Part shown: in pieces, positions 24,580 to 33,980 of the stretch
Numbering within the stretch: position 1 is the stretch's first letter
Layout of the letters: each line of letters starts with the position of its first letter
DNA from: AP-15 sp963733945
GTDB taxonomy: Bacteria; Pseudomonadota; Alphaproteobacteria; ATCC43930; CGMCC-115725
NCBI GenBank assembly: GCA_963733945.1
Contig: CAVTFD010000018.1
Location: 62,001-126,000, forward strand
DNA length: 64,000 nucleotides
Direction: 5' to 3'
Notes under the pieces: model-generated
Databases searched by the model: none
Told to the model about the DNA's origin: nothing
Seen by the model: only the letters and a program-made list of their open reading frames with translations
Program-made: the position numbers and the translations under genes

Positions 24580-25236
24580 ATGACGGTATTCGACGCGGCT
24601 CGCGCACACATGATCGAGAGCCAGATCCGAACCAACAAGGTCACCGATGATCGGCTGCTCGCCGCCATGGCTGAGATCCGGCGCGAGCTGTTCGTGCCCG
24701 AACAGCTGCGGCCCGTCGCCTATGTCGACGACGATCTGCCGCTTGGCGACGGACGCTACCTGATGGAACCGATGGTGGCTGCCCGACTGCTGCAGGCGGC
24801 TTCCGCCGAGCGTGCCGACATCGCACTGGTGGTCGGCGCTGGAGCGGGATACGAGGCGGCCGTTCTCGCACGGCTGGCCCGCGCCGTCGTCGCACTGGAG
24901 GAAGACCCACAGCTCGCGAAGCGCGCCAGGGCTGCTCTCGTCGATCACGGTATCGCTGCTGTCAGCGTGGTCGAGGGTCCGTTGGCCTCGGGCCACCGGC
25001 AGCGCGCACCCTATGATGTGATTATGTTCGGCGGCGCTGTCGCCGAGGTGCCGAATGAGATCGTAGCGCAGCTAGCGCAAGACGGACGGCTCGTCGCCGT
25101 GGTCAAAACGGCGGGCGGGATCGGCCGCGCCACCCTGACGACAAAGACTGGCGGCGCTATAGCGCGGCGCGTTATGTTTGATGCGGCGACCCCGCTGTTG
25201 CCCGCTTTCCAGCCCAAGCCGACCTTCGTATTTTAG
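24580..25236 (+). CDS. pcm: Protein-L-isoaspartate O-methyltransferase family protein
   Basis: A 218-aa SAM-dependent methyltransferase of the PCMT family, which repairs isoaspartyl residues in damaged proteins. Seen are MIESQIRTNKVTDDRLLAAM, RRELFVPEQLRPVAY, DLPLGDGRYLMEPMVAARLL and the SAM loop VVGAGAGYEAAVLARLA. Alphaproteobacteria commonly carry this variant directly upstream of a TolC-type gene, as here (35 bp). Some residues of the classical isoaspartate site differ, so the substrate is not certain. Confidence 0.9.
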   Translation: MTVFDAARAHMIESQIRTNKVTDDRLLAAMAEIRRELFVPEQLRPVAYVDDDLPLGDGRYLMEPMVAARLLQAASAERADIALVVGAGAGYEAAVLARLARAVVALEEDPQLAKRARAALVDHGIAAVSVVEGPLASGHRQRAPYDVIMFGGAVAEVPNEIVAQLAQDGRLVAVVKTAGGIGRATLTTKTGGAIARRVMFDAATPLLPAFQPKPTFVF

Positions 25237-25271
25237 AGTTCAGAAGCGGTCTCACAGCCTTCGAGCCTCGA

Positions 25272-26735
25272 ATGTCCGGAGCCCAGCAAATTCCCCAGAT
25301 GGACCGAGCGGATCGACGCGGCGAGCACGGTACACGGACCTTCGGTCGGCGCAACCTGGCGGGGTTTGCCGCGCTTGCAGGGCTGATTTCGGTAGCCGCG
25401 GCGCCGGCCCAGGGCCAGACGCTGACCCAGGCGCTAGCCGAAGCCTACAACACCAATCCGCAGCTGCTGGCGCAGCGCGCGCTGCTGAGGGCGACCGACG
25501 AGCAAGTGCCGCAGGCGTTGTCGGGCTGGCGTCCGACGGTCAACTTTACCGGGCAGTTGGGAGGCGCGCGGAGCGCATTCACGACCGGGAACCCGCCACT
25601 CACGCCGCGGGTGAGCATGTATTCGACCTTTTATCAGAACGCCCTCAATCTTCAGGTGACCCAGCCGGTCTATTCCGGCGGTCGGACCGTGGCCCAGACC
25701 CGGCAGGCGGTCAACACGGTGCAGTCAACCCGGGCGCAGACCCTCGCGGTCGAGACCTCGGTGTTTCAAGCGGTCGCCCAGGCCTATCTCGACGTGGTTC
25801 GCGACCAGGCTCTGGTCGAGGTCAATCGCAACAACGTCGCGGTGTTGCGCAAGCAGCTCGAAGCGACCCAAGACCGCTTTCGGGTCGGCGAGGTGACCCG
25901 CACCGATGTGGCGCAGGCCGAATCGTCGCTAGCGCAAGCCATCGGCACCCTGACCGCCGCAGACGGGCAGCTGCGGCAGAGCCAGGCCGAATATGTGCGC
26001 GTCGTCGGCCATGCACCCGGCAGGCTGCTGCTGCCGCGCGAGCGCCCAACACTTCCTGTTACACGTGAAGAGGCGCTTACCCTCGCCGCCACGGCTAATT
26101 TTAATGTGATCTCGGCCAACTTCGCCGAGCTTGCCGCGCGCGACAACATCGATGTCGTACGCGGCCAATTGCTGCCGCAGATTTCGCTTGTAGGCGGTCT
26201 GCTTCGCTCATTTGCTCCTTCGATCACGTTGAACGGTTCTCTGGAACAAGAAGCCTCGATTACCGCGCAAATGACGATGCCGCTTTATGAAGGCGGTGCG
26301 ATCTATTCGCAGACGCGCCAGGCTCAGCAGACGGTCGGTCAGCGGCGCAGCCAGGTCGACGACGCGCGACGCTCGTCGGTGCAAACCGCCACCGCCTCGT
26401 GGGAAACCTTAAAGGCGGCGCGGGCCAGCATTGGGTCGTTCGCGGCGGCGGTGCGTGCCGCCCAGATTGCTCTCGAGGGGATTCAACAGGAAGCGCTGGT
26501 CGGCACTGCCACTACGCTCGACGTTCTAATTCAAAACCAGCAGTTGCTGTCGACCCAGCAGCAGCTGATCGTCGCCGAGCACGATGCAGCTTTAGCGGAG
26601 TACAATGTCGCCGCGGCAATCGGTCGGCTGATCGCCCCCGAACTCCATCTTCCGGTGCAGCTCTACGACATGGAGCGGCACTACAAGGAGGTGAAGAACA
26701 AATGGATCGGTTTCGGCGGCGGCCTGAAAGAGTGA
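25272..26735 (+). CDS. tolC: TolC-family outer-membrane efflux/secretion channel
   Basis: A 487-aa protein with a hydrophobic signal-like segment (FAALAGLISVAAAPAQGQ) and the TolC pattern: TLTQALAEAYNTNPQLLAQR near the start, QNALNLQVTQPVYSGGRTVA, TEDRF-type QATQDRFRVGEVTRTDVAQA and, in the second repeat, ASITAQMTMPLYEGGAIYSQ and VLIQNQQLLSTQQQLIVAEH. These two repeats form the 12-strand barrel and the helical tunnel as a trimer. It would pair with inner-membrane pumps or type I secretion systems. None is adjacent. Confidence 0.93.
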   Translation: MSGAQQIPQMDRADRRGEHGTRTFGRRNLAGFAALAGLISVAAAPAQGQTLTQALAEAYNTNPQLLAQRALLRATDEQVPQALSGWRPTVNFTGQLGGARSAFTTGNPPLTPRVSMYSTFYQNALNLQVTQPVYSGGRTVAQTRQAVNTVQSTRAQTLAVETSVFQAVAQAYLDVVRDQALVEVNRNNVAVLRKQLEATQDRFRVGEVTRTDVAQAESSLAQAIGTLTAADGQLRQSQAEYVRVVGHAPGRLLLPRERPTLPVTREEALTLAATANFNVISANFAELAARDNIDVVRGQLLPQISLVGGLLRSFAPSITLNGSLEQEASITAQMTMPLYEGGAIYSQTRQAQQTVGQRRSQVDDARRSSVQTATASWETLKAARASIGSFAAAVRAAQIALEGIQQEALVGTATTLDVLIQNQQLLSTQQQLIVAEHDAALAEYNVAAAIGRLIAPELHLPVQLYDMERHYKEVKNKWIGFGGGLKE

Positions 26736-26826
26736 CAGGTTGAAGGAGTGACTTGACCGGTTCCGCTGGAAAATTCGACGGGCAACGTCTATTCTGGCCG
26801 ATCCCACAAGTTTGCCGGTTCCCGTT

Positions 26827-27420
26827 ATGTCCGTTGCCGAGCCCAAGCCAAATCCTGTGACTCCCGGCCACCCCGCGGCCGAACCTTCGATGGAAGATAT
26901 AATCGCGTCGATCGGCCGCATAATTGCGGAAGATAATCGATCGACAGAGGCAATACGCCCGGTGCGGGGCGTGAGCGGCGAAATCCTCGAACTGACTGAG
27001 GCGATCGAAGCGGATGGCTCGGTCCGGCATTTGGCGCCGGTCGCCGCGGTGACGTCTGTGGCTGAAGTCGGCAAAGAACCCTCGCGCGCCGCGGCTCGGT
27101 CGGAGCGAATCGAACCGGATCCTCCGCACACGGACCCCGTATACGCTTCGAAATCGGATCATTCGCGCGAACGCATTCTTTCGTCGGCGACATCGGGGGC
27201 AGCCGCCACCGCCTTTGCCCGGCTCGGCGCGGCGCCGCGGGAGCGGCGGGCCGAGGGAGATTTGACGATCGGTGCTGCCGACCGCACGCTCGAGGAAATC
27301 GTTCGCGACACCTTGCGGCCCCTTTTGCAGGCCTGGCTCGACGATCACCTCGCGGGCATTGTCGAGCGCTTGGTCCGTGAGGAGATCGCGCGCGTCGTCA
27401 GCGAGGCCGGTCTGCGCTGA
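26827..27420 (+). CDS. popZ: Polar organizing protein PopZ (DUF2497)
   Basis: A 197-aa protein with the two diagnostic parts of PopZ. The N-terminal helix is EPSMEDIIASIGRIIAEDN, followed by a long acidic, Pro/Ala-rich linker and a C-terminal three-helix assembly region (RTLEEIVRDTLRPLLQAWLD, HLAGIVERLVREEIARVVSE). PopZ forms a polar condensate that anchors ParB and cell-cycle regulators in alphaproteobacteria. It lies between tolC-like and valS, a conserved arrangement. The ATG at 26827 is chosen. A TTG at 26812 is possible, and no clear ribosome site separates them. Confidence 0.92.
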   Translation: MSVAEPKPNPVTPGHPAAEPSMEDIIASIGRIIAEDNRSTEAIRPVRGVSGEILELTEAIEADGSVRHLAPVAAVTSVAEVGKEPSRAAARSERIEPDPPHTDPVYASKSDHSRERILSSATSGAAATAFARLGAAPRERRAEGDLTIGAADRTLEEIVRDTLRPLLQAWLDDHLAGIVERLVREEIARVVSEAGLR

Positions 27421-27524
27421 AGCGGCGGCAAATCGCCCGCCCCAGCTAATCATCGCGCGTCGCCGCCTCGCTCGCTGCGCGTCGGCACCTGGTCCCCAAC
27501 CGCTTAATCGAGGACGGTTCAGCA

Positions 27525-30173
27525 ATGCTGGACAAAACTTTCGAGCCTGCTGACGTAGAGCGGCGCTGCTACGCGCAATGGGAAACGTCGGGCGCGTTTG
27601 CCGCCGACCCCGACAGCAAAAAGGCGCCCTATACGATCATGATGCCGCCCCCGAACGTGACCGGAAGCCTGCATATGGGGCATGCCTTGACCTTCACGTT
27701 GCAGGACGTCCTGGTCCGCTATCAGCGCATGCGCGGCCGCGACGTGCTTTGGCAGCCCGGCACCGATCACGCCGGCATCGCCACTGAAATCGTTGTCGCC
27801 GGCCAGATCGCCGAGGAAGGCGGATCGAAGCGCGATCTGGGCCGTGAGCGGTTCGTTGCCCGAGTCTGGGAATGGAAGGAGCAGTCGGGCGGAACGATCA
27901 CCCGTCAGCTGCGGCGTCTTGGCGCCTCGCCCGACTGGCAGCGCGAGCGCTTTACGATGGATCTCGGCCTGGCCGCGGCGGTTCGTCGAGTTTTTGTCAC
28001 GCTTTTTCGCGAGGGGCTGGTCTATCGCGACAAGCGGCTCGTCAATTGGGATCCCGAGATGCACACCGTGATCTCGGATCTCGAGGTTGAAAACCGCGAG
28101 ACCAACGGCTCGCTGTGGCACATCCGCTACCCGATCGAGGGCGAGCCTGGCCGTTATATCGTGGTCGCAACAACCCGGCCCGAGACGATGCTCGGCGACA
28201 CCGGAGTCGCGGTGCATCCGGAGGATCCGCGGTTCGCCGATCTGGTCGGCAAATCCGTCCGGCTGCCGCTCGCCGGCCGACTGATCCCGATCATCGCCGA
28301 TGAGTACGCCGATCCCGAGACCGGCAGCGGTGCGGTCAAGATCACGCCCGCGCACGACTTCAATGATTTCGAGGTCGGCCGTCGACACGGGCTGGCCGAG
28401 CTCAATATCTTCGACGGGGATGCTCGGCTCAACGACGCGGTGCCGGAGGCGTATCGCGGCCTCGACCGGTTTGCAGCGCGCGAGAAAGTGGTTGCCGACC
28501 TCGATGCCGCCGGGCTCCTGGAAAAGGTCGAAGAGCATACCCTGATGGTGCCGCATCATGACCGCTCGGGTGTGGTCATCGAGCCGTGGCTGACCGATCA
28601 ATGGTTTTGCGACGCGCGAGTGCTTGCCGGCCCGGCGATCGCCGCGGTCGAAGACGGGCGCACCCGTTTCGTCCCGCGGCAATGGGAGAACACGTTCTTC
28701 GAGTGGATGCGCAACATCCAGCCTTGGTGCATTTCGCGTCAGCTGTGGTGGGGGCACCAGATCCCGGCCTGGTACGGACCGGACGGCACGGTCTTTGTTG
28801 CCGAGACCGAGGCGGAAGCACTTGCCGAGGCCGAGGCGAAATACGGCCACGCGGTCGAATTGCGCCGCGATGATGACGTGCTCGACACGTGGTTTTCGTC
28901 GGCGCTATGGCCGTTCTCGACGTTGGGCTGGCCGGAGCCGAACCGTGAGCTCGCCCGCTATTATCCGGGCGATGTGCTGGTCACCGGCTTCGACATCATC
29001 TTTTTCTGGGTCGCCCGGATGATGATGATGGGGCTGCACTTCATGGGCGAAGTGCCGTTCGGCACCGTCTACATCCATGCACTGGTGCGCGACGAGCGTG
29101 GCCAGAAGATGTCGAAATCGCGCGGCAACATCATCGATCCGCTCGAATTGATCGACCGTTACGGCTGCGACGCGCTGCGCTTCACGTTGGCGGCGCTGGC
29201 CGCACCCGGCCGCGACATCAAGCTCGCCGAGAGCCGGGTCGAAGGCTACCGCAATTTCGCGACCAAACTGTGGAACGCGGCGCGCTATGCGCAGATCAAT
29301 GGCTGTGCGCCGGTGGGCGGTTTTTCCCCGCCGCAGTCCAGGCTGACTGTCAACCGCTGGATCACGGCGGCGACGGCAGATTGCGCCGCTGCGGTAACCG
29401 CCTCGCTCGACGCCTACCGTTTCGACGAGGCGGCGGCGCGGCTCTACCATTTCGTGTGGGGTACGTTCTGCGATTGGTATATCGAGTTCACCAAGCCGAT
29501 CATGCAGGGCGACGACCCGGCGGCGCGGGCCGAGACGCAGGCGGTGACGGCTTGGGTTCTGGCCCATATCCTGCGCCTCCTGCACCCGGCTATGCCGTTC
29601 ATCACTGAGGAGTTGTGGCAATATTTCGCCGGCGAGGGCGCGGGCTTGCTGATCTCCGCCCCCTGGCCCGATTTCCCCTCGGATGCGATCGATCGCGCTG
29701 CGGCGAGCGAGATGGAATGGGTGGTCGCGGCGATCTCGGCAATCCGCGCTGTGCGCGCGGAGATGAACGTTCCACCTGCTTCGCGCGTGCCGCTGCTGGT
29801 CAAGGATGCCGAGCCCGCGGTGGCCGAACGGCTCGAACGCCACCGCGAGCATTTCATCCGTCTCGCGCGGGTCGATCGGATAGAGCCCGCGGGAATCGTT
29901 CCCGTCGGGGCGATACAGGTCGTGGTCGAAGGTGCGACGATGATCCTGCCGCTCGGAGAGGTCGTCGACCTCGCTCGGGAACGGGCCCGGCTTGCCAAGG
30001 AGATCGGCAAGCTGGATGGCGAGATCGCGAAATTCGCCGCTAAGCTCGGTAACCCGCAGTTTCTCGCCAAGGCGAAGCCGGAGGTGGTCGAAGAGCAGCG
30101 CGAGCGCGAAGCCGACGCGGCCCGCGACCGAGACCGGCTGCGTGCTGCCTACGACCGGCTGGCGGCGGTTTGA
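27525..30173 (+). CDS. valS: Valyl-tRNA synthetase
   Basis: An 882-aa class I aminoacyl-tRNA synthetase that charges tRNA-Val. The HIGH-type motif appears as PPNVTGSLHMGHALTF (about residue 42 onward), the second as KMSKSRGNIIDP (about residue 528). An editing (CP1) domain lies between (TTRPETMLGDTGVAVHP). After the anticodon-binding domain there is the C-terminal coiled coil typical of ValRS (LARERARLAKEIGKLDGEIA). Complete and of normal length. Confidence 0.98.
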   Translation: MLDKTFEPADVERRCYAQWETSGAFAADPDSKKAPYTIMMPPPNVTGSLHMGHALTFTLQDVLVRYQRMRGRDVLWQPGTDHAGIATEIVVAGQIAEEGGSKRDLGRERFVARVWEWKEQSGGTITRQLRRLGASPDWQRERFTMDLGLAAAVRRVFVTLFREGLVYRDKRLVNWDPEMHTVISDLEVENRETNGSLWHIRYPIEGEPGRYIVVATTRPETMLGDTGVAVHPEDPRFADLVGKSVRLPLAGRLIPIIADEYADPETGSGAVKITPAHDFNDFEVGRRHGLAELNIFDGDARLNDAVPEAYRGLDRFAAREKVVADLDAAGLLEKVEEHTLMVPHHDRSGVVIEPWLTDQWFCDARVLAGPAIAAVEDGRTRFVPRQWENTFFEWMRNIQPWCISRQLWWGHQIPAWYGPDGTVFVAETEAEALAEAEAKYGHAVELRRDDDVLDTWFSSALWPFSTLGWPEPNRELARYYPGDVLVTGFDIIFFWVARMMMMGLHFMGEVPFGTVYIHALVRDERGQKMSKSRGNIIDPLELIDRYGCDALRFTLAALAAPGRDIKLAESRVEGYRNFATKLWNAARYAQINGCAPVGGFSPPQSRLTVNRWITAATADCAAAVTASLDAYRFDEAAARLYHFVWGTFCDWYIEFTKPIMQGDDPAARAETQAVTAWVLAHILRLLHPAMPFITEELWQYFAGEGAGLLISAPWPDFPSDAIDRAAASEMEWVVAAISAIRAVRAEMNVPPASRVPLLVKDAEPAVAERLERHREHFIRLARVDRIEPAGIVPVGAIQVVVEGATMILPLGEVVDLARERARLAKEIGKLDGEIAKFAAKLGNPQFLAKAKPEVVEEQREREADAARDRDRLRAAYDRLAAV

Positions 30174-30267
30174 TCCTTTCGGCAGTATCAGGGAGCATTT
30201 GTACGGGAACACCTATGCGTTTCGTTCGGTGGCATTAGCGTTCACGGAAAGCCGCCGAAACGGTCCA

Positions 30268-30345
30268 CGAGATTGCTTCGTCGCCTCGCGGCTCCTCGCA
30301 ATGACGGTCTCAATCTGTCATTGCGAGCGAAGCGAAGCAATCTCG
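30268..30345. repeat. Palindromic intergenic repeat (REP/MITE type)
   Basis: The left arm CGAGATTGCTTCGTCGCCTC...CTCGCAATGAC and the right arm GTCATTGCGAGCGAAGCGAA...GCAATCTCG are long inverse complements separated by about 10 bp. This is the widespread proteobacterial repeat of the type GAGATTGCTTCG...CGAAGCAATCTC. It lies 95 bp after valS, could end that transcript, and covers the region just upstream of the aminomutase start. The longer open frame of that gene runs into it. Confidence 0.8.
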
Positions 30346-30383
30346 CTCCGCCCCGTTTCATTGCCGCCCATCGAGAACCGCCT

Positions 30384-31433
30384 TTGACGCTCCGTGAAGA
30401 AGACCTTGCTGCAGCCGGTCTTGTCGAACCTCGACGGCTCGACGAGATCCGGAGGGTGGCGCAGGAATTCGCGGTCGCCGTGACTGAGGACATGGCGGCG
30501 CTGATCGATCCCGGCGACGACCATGATCCGATCGCGGCGCAGTTTGTGCCGAGCGCGGCGGAGCTCGCCATCGCCGAAGAGGAGTTGACCGACCCGATTG
30601 GCGACCAGCGCTGGTCGCCGGTTCTGGGAATCGTGCATCGCCATCGCGACCGGGTGCTGCTGAAGCCGACCTTGCTGTGTCCGGTCTATTGTCGCTTCTG
30701 CTTTCGCCGCGAGTCGGTCGGCAAGAACCCGGCGATGCTGGAACCGGCAGCCCTCGAACGGGCCTACGCCTATATCCGCCAGCGGCCGGAGATCTGGGAG
30801 GTCATTGTCACCGGCGGTGACCCGTTTGTGCTGGCGCCACGCCGCCTCGCCACCATCGTGGGGGCGCTTGACGAAATCCCGCATCTCGGCGTGATCCGCT
30901 TTCACACCCGCGTCCCGGTGGTCGATCCCGGCCGGGTGACTGCGGCTCTGGTCGCGGCGCTCACAGCGGAGAAGGCGGTTTATGTCGTGGTCCACGCGAA
31001 TCATCCGCGCGAGCTGACCACAGGGGCCAAAGCGGCCGTCACCCGGCTGATCCGCGCCGGCATCCCGGTCCTGTCGCAGACCGTATTGCTGCGTGGCATC
31101 AACGACGATGCCGCGGTGCTCGAAGCCTTGTTTCGAGGGCTCGTGGCAATGCGGGTGAAGCCGTATTACCTGCACCACGCTGACCTCGCCCGCGGCACCG
31201 CACACTTCCGCACCGGGATCGCCGAGGGCCAGCGTCTCGTGCGCTCGTTGCGCGTCCGCGCTTCCGGGCTGTGCCAGCCGACCTATGTGCTCGACATTCC
31301 AGGAGGCTACGGCAAAGTGCCGCTCGCCGCGAGCTCCGCTGCCCCTGATCCCGCTTCCGGCGGGTGGATCGTCGAAGACGGAACCGGGGTCCGGCACGCC
31401 TATCCGCCCGATCCGGACATCCCGGAGGGGTGA
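30384..31433 (+). CDS. KamA-family radical SAM lysine 2,3-aminomutase (EpmB-like)
   Basis: A radical SAM enzyme of the lysine 2,3-aminomutase family. The CxxxCxxC cluster motif is in LCPVYCRFCFRRESVGK, followed by VIVTGGDPFVL, IRFHTRVPVVDPGRV, SQTVLLRGINDD and KPYYLHHADLARGTAHFRT, with PLP-binding expected in the last part. The length of 349 aa and LTLREEDLAAAGL start suit EpmB, which makes (R)-beta-lysine for EF-P modification. The efp and epmA partners are not in the window. The TTG at 30384 is my choice because everything upstream in frame is the palindromic repeat. The stop overlaps the next gene's GTG by 4 nt. Confidence 0.85.
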   Translation: MTLREEDLAAAGLVEPRRLDEIRRVAQEFAVAVTEDMAALIDPGDDHDPIAAQFVPSAAELAIAEEELTDPIGDQRWSPVLGIVHRHRDRVLLKPTLLCPVYCRFCFRRESVGKNPAMLEPAALERAYAYIRQRPEIWEVIVTGGDPFVLAPRRLATIVGALDEIPHLGVIRFHTRVPVVDPGRVTAALVAALTAEKAVYVVVHANHPRELTTGAKAAVTRLIRAGIPVLSQTVLLRGINDDAAVLEALFRGLVAMRVKPYYLHHADLARGTAHFRTGIAEGQRLVRSLRVRASGLCQPTYVLDIPGGYGKVPLAASSAAPDPASGGWIVEDGTGVRHAYPPDPDIPEG

Positions 31434-33145
31434 GGGAACTCGCCGTGGCGGGCCCCGACGATCCGGTATTGATCGTCGTCGGCGGCGACGCGCTCGCGCT
31501 CGGCACAGCGCAAGAGCTCTGCGCGCTGCAGGGTCACCGGGTTGTCGTGCTGTGGGCCAGAGGGTCCGATTTTGCCCGCGCGGTGGAGGGGGTGGGCGCC
31601 GCCTTCATTGCGGCGCGCCCGGATAGCGACGAGGGGCTTGCTCGGGCCGGCGTCGATCGGGCGGTCACGATCCTTGCCCTGTCGCCCGACGACCAGCTTA
31701 ACCTGCACGCTGCGCTGCTGGCGCGCGATGCCAATCCGCGCATTCGCATCGTTTTGCGGCAGTTCAACCGGACTCTCTCCCGCAAAATCGAGCAGAATCT
31801 GCCGAATTGCTCGGTCCTGTCGCTCGCCTGGCACTCGGCGACAACCTATGCAGCGGCTGCGGTCGACCCTTCCGCTTTCCGCGGGCTGCAATTTCCCGAG
31901 CCCGATGGCCCACTGACCGCCTTCGCCGCACGCGTCGCCGAGCGCTGTGGAGTGGCGGGCAATACCGTCCTTGCGGCGGAGCAGGCCCTCGGTGCGCGGA
32001 TCATTGCGGTCGACGGCAAGACCGAGTTCGCGCGCGATACCGTCCTGGTGGCGCAGGCTGACCTCGTCATCTATGGCGATGTTGCCGAGCTGGAAGGCAC
32101 TTCCTGCCGCCTCCCGCTAGGGCGCGCCCGTCCCGCGATCCGCCGGAATCTGCGCGCGCTGGTGCGCCGCCGCCGGAATCAACCGCCACGCCTCAACCCG
32201 ATCCTCGCCCGGCTCGTATTAGGGGCGCTCGTCGTGTTCCTGGCCGGCTCCTGGTATTTCCACGCGGTCTTCCGGGACAGGTGGCTGGACGCCGCCTATT
32301 TCGTGGTCGCGACGATGACGACGACCGGATATGGGGATATGACCCCCAACCGGAACGATCCGATTGAAGTCGTCGCCGCTATGCTGCTGATGCTGTCCGG
32401 CATCACCTTTACCGGCCTTTTCATCGCCTTCGGCGCCTCGCTGCTGACCCGGGTACAGTGGGTCACGATGCAAGGCCTGCGTCCGATCCATCGCCGCGGA
32501 CATATCGTTGTCTGCGGCGCCGGCAGCATCGGCTCCGAGGTGATCGACCTGTTGCTCGGTCTCGGCAAACGGTTGGTCGTCGTCGAAAGCGCACCCGATA
32601 CCTCTCTGGTCGAAAGTGCACGCGAGCGGCGATTCGATCTGCTGACGGGCGACGCAAGCCGAGATGCGACCCTCGATCTATGCAATCTCGGCACCGCGCA
32701 CGGCCTTGTTGCCTTGACCAATGTCGATACCCTGAACCTCGAAATCGCGCTTGGGGCGCGAGCGCGCAACCCGACCATGCCGATCGTGCTGCGGATCGCC
32801 AATGCGAGCTTTGCCGCGTCGATCGCCCGCCACTTCGAGTTCGAGACGACGTTCTCGGCGGCGGCGCTGGCGACCCCCGTCTTTGTCGGCCTGTCGCGTT
32901 TCGCGGGATCGCGCGGCCGCGTCGCCTTTGCCGGTCAGGAGTTTGCGATCGGCGAATACACGGTCGGCGAGGATCTCCGGCCGACGCCACCGCGTAACGC
33001 CATCGCTCTCGCAATATCGCGGCAGGGCAACTTCTCTCTGGCGCGCGATTTTCGCGAGCTCGGACCCGGCGACCGCGTCCTACTGATCCGGGAAGGGCAG
33101 GACACGCTCGCCGCCGCGGCCGAGCGTTTTCTGCACGGCGGCTGA
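31430..33145 (+). CDS. Potassium channel with two TrkA-N/RCK nucleotide-binding modules flanking the pore
   Basis: A 571-aa inner-membrane protein. Residues about 10-225 are a first Rossmann/TrkA-type module (VLIVVGGDALALGTAQEL). Then come a membrane helix (LARLVLGALVVFLAGSWYF), the pore loop with K+ filter ATMTTTGYGDMTP and a second helix (MLLMLSGITFTGLFIAFGAS). Then follows a second TrkA-N domain (GHIVVCGAGSIGSEVIDLLL) with a trailing TrkA-C-like region. It is a 2-TM channel subunit, so a tetramer is expected. Start GTG at 31430 overlaps the aminomutase stop (GTGA), so the two genes are coupled. NAD(H) or nucleotide gating is family knowledge. Confidence 0.88.
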   Translation: MRELAVAGPDDPVLIVVGGDALALGTAQELCALQGHRVVVLWARGSDFARAVEGVGAAFIAARPDSDEGLARAGVDRAVTILALSPDDQLNLHAALLARDANPRIRIVLRQFNRTLSRKIEQNLPNCSVLSLAWHSATTYAAAAVDPSAFRGLQFPEPDGPLTAFAARVAERCGVAGNTVLAAEQALGARIIAVDGKTEFARDTVLVAQADLVIYGDVAELEGTSCRLPLGRARPAIRRNLRALVRRRRNQPPRLNPILARLVLGALVVFLAGSWYFHAVFRDRWLDAAYFVVATMTTTGYGDMTPNRNDPIEVVAAMLLMLSGITFTGLFIAFGASLLTRVQWVTMQGLRPIHRRGHIVVCGAGSIGSEVIDLLLGLGKRLVVVESAPDTSLVESARERRFDLLTGDASRDATLDLCNLGTAHGLVALTNVDTLNLEIALGARARNPTMPIVLRIANASFAASIARHFEFETTFSAAALATPVFVGLSRFAGSRGRVAFAGQEFAIGEYTVGEDLRPTPPRNAIALAISRQGNFSLARDFRELGPGDRVLLIREGQDTLAAAAERFLHGG

Positions 33146-33158
33146 GGGTCCAGAGAAC

Positions 33159-33929
33159 CTATATCGCCAGCTCGCACCAGATCGGGGTGTGGTCGGAGGC
33201 GCGCTCCTTGGCCCGTGGCTTCTTGTCGATGTCACAGGCGGCGACCCGGTCGGCGGCGTGCGGCGACAGCAGCAGATGGTCGATGCGCAGCCCTTCGTCG
33301 CGGTTCCAGCGACCGGCCTGATAGTCCCAGAAGGTGTAGCGATGCGGTTCGCGGTGAAAGACCCGGTACGCGTCGGTCAGCCCGAGATTCATCAGCGCAC
33401 GGAAGCGCGAGCGCGCTTCGAGCCGGCACAAAGCGTCGTCGCGGAACGCGACCGGGTCGTATACATCTTCGTCGGCGGGACAGATGTTGTAGTCGCCGGC
33501 GAGTACGAACGGAATTTCGCGGCTCAGCAGGTCGCGCGCATGGCCGACCAGCTGCTCCATCCAGGCGAGCTTATAGGTAAATTTGTCGGTGCCGACCGGA
33601 TTGCCGTTGGGCAGATAGATCGCGGCGACGCGCGCGGCGCCGAAAGTCGCCTCGAGATAGCGCGCCTGCTCGTCTTCTTCCATGCCGGGCAGTCCGCGGA
33701 CCAGCTCTTCGGGCGGCTGCTTCGACAATAACGCCACCCCGTTATACGAGCGCTGGCCGATCGCCTCGACATGGTAGCCGAGCGCGGCGATCTCTAAAGT
33801 CGGGAAATCGGCGACAAGACACTTGGTTTCTTGCAGGCAGACAACATCGGGCTGGGCGTCTTGTAGAAACGCAAGGAGGTGCGGCAGCCGCGCCTTGACC
33901 GAATTGACGTTCCAGCTGGCGATCTTCAT
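33159..33929 (-). CDS. xthA: Exodeoxyribonuclease III (AP endonuclease) XthA
   Basis: A 256-aa Mg-dependent AP endonuclease/3' exonuclease of base-excision repair. It starts MKIASWNVNSVKARLPHLLA with the catalytic Asn. It has the metal-binding Glu in VVCLQETKCL, the Tyr/Asp in AGDYNICPADEDVYDP, RIDHLLLSP and the catalytic C-terminal ERASDHTPIWCEL His. It is complete and convergent with the channel gene, 13 bp apart. Confidence 0.97.
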   Translation of the reverse strand: MKIASWNVNSVKARLPHLLAFLQDAQPDVVCLQETKCLVADFPTLEIAALGYHVEAIGQRSYNGVALLSKQPPEELVRGLPGMEEDEQARYLEATFGAARVAAIYLPNGNPVGTDKFTYKLAWMEQLVGHARDLLSREIPFVLAGDYNICPADEDVYDPVAFRDDALCRLEARSRFRALMNLGLTDAYRVFHREPHRYTFWDYQAGRWNRDEGLRIDHLLLSPHAADRVAACDIDKKPRAKERASDHTPIWCELAI

Positions 33930-33980
33930 GACAGAACGAATTTGTTGAGGACCATCACTTCCTCGCTCTCAGGGTCTACC

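Noticed and set aside
30273..30383. Longer N-terminus of the aminomutase
   Set aside because: These 37 codons are the palindromic repeat read through, not protein sequence.
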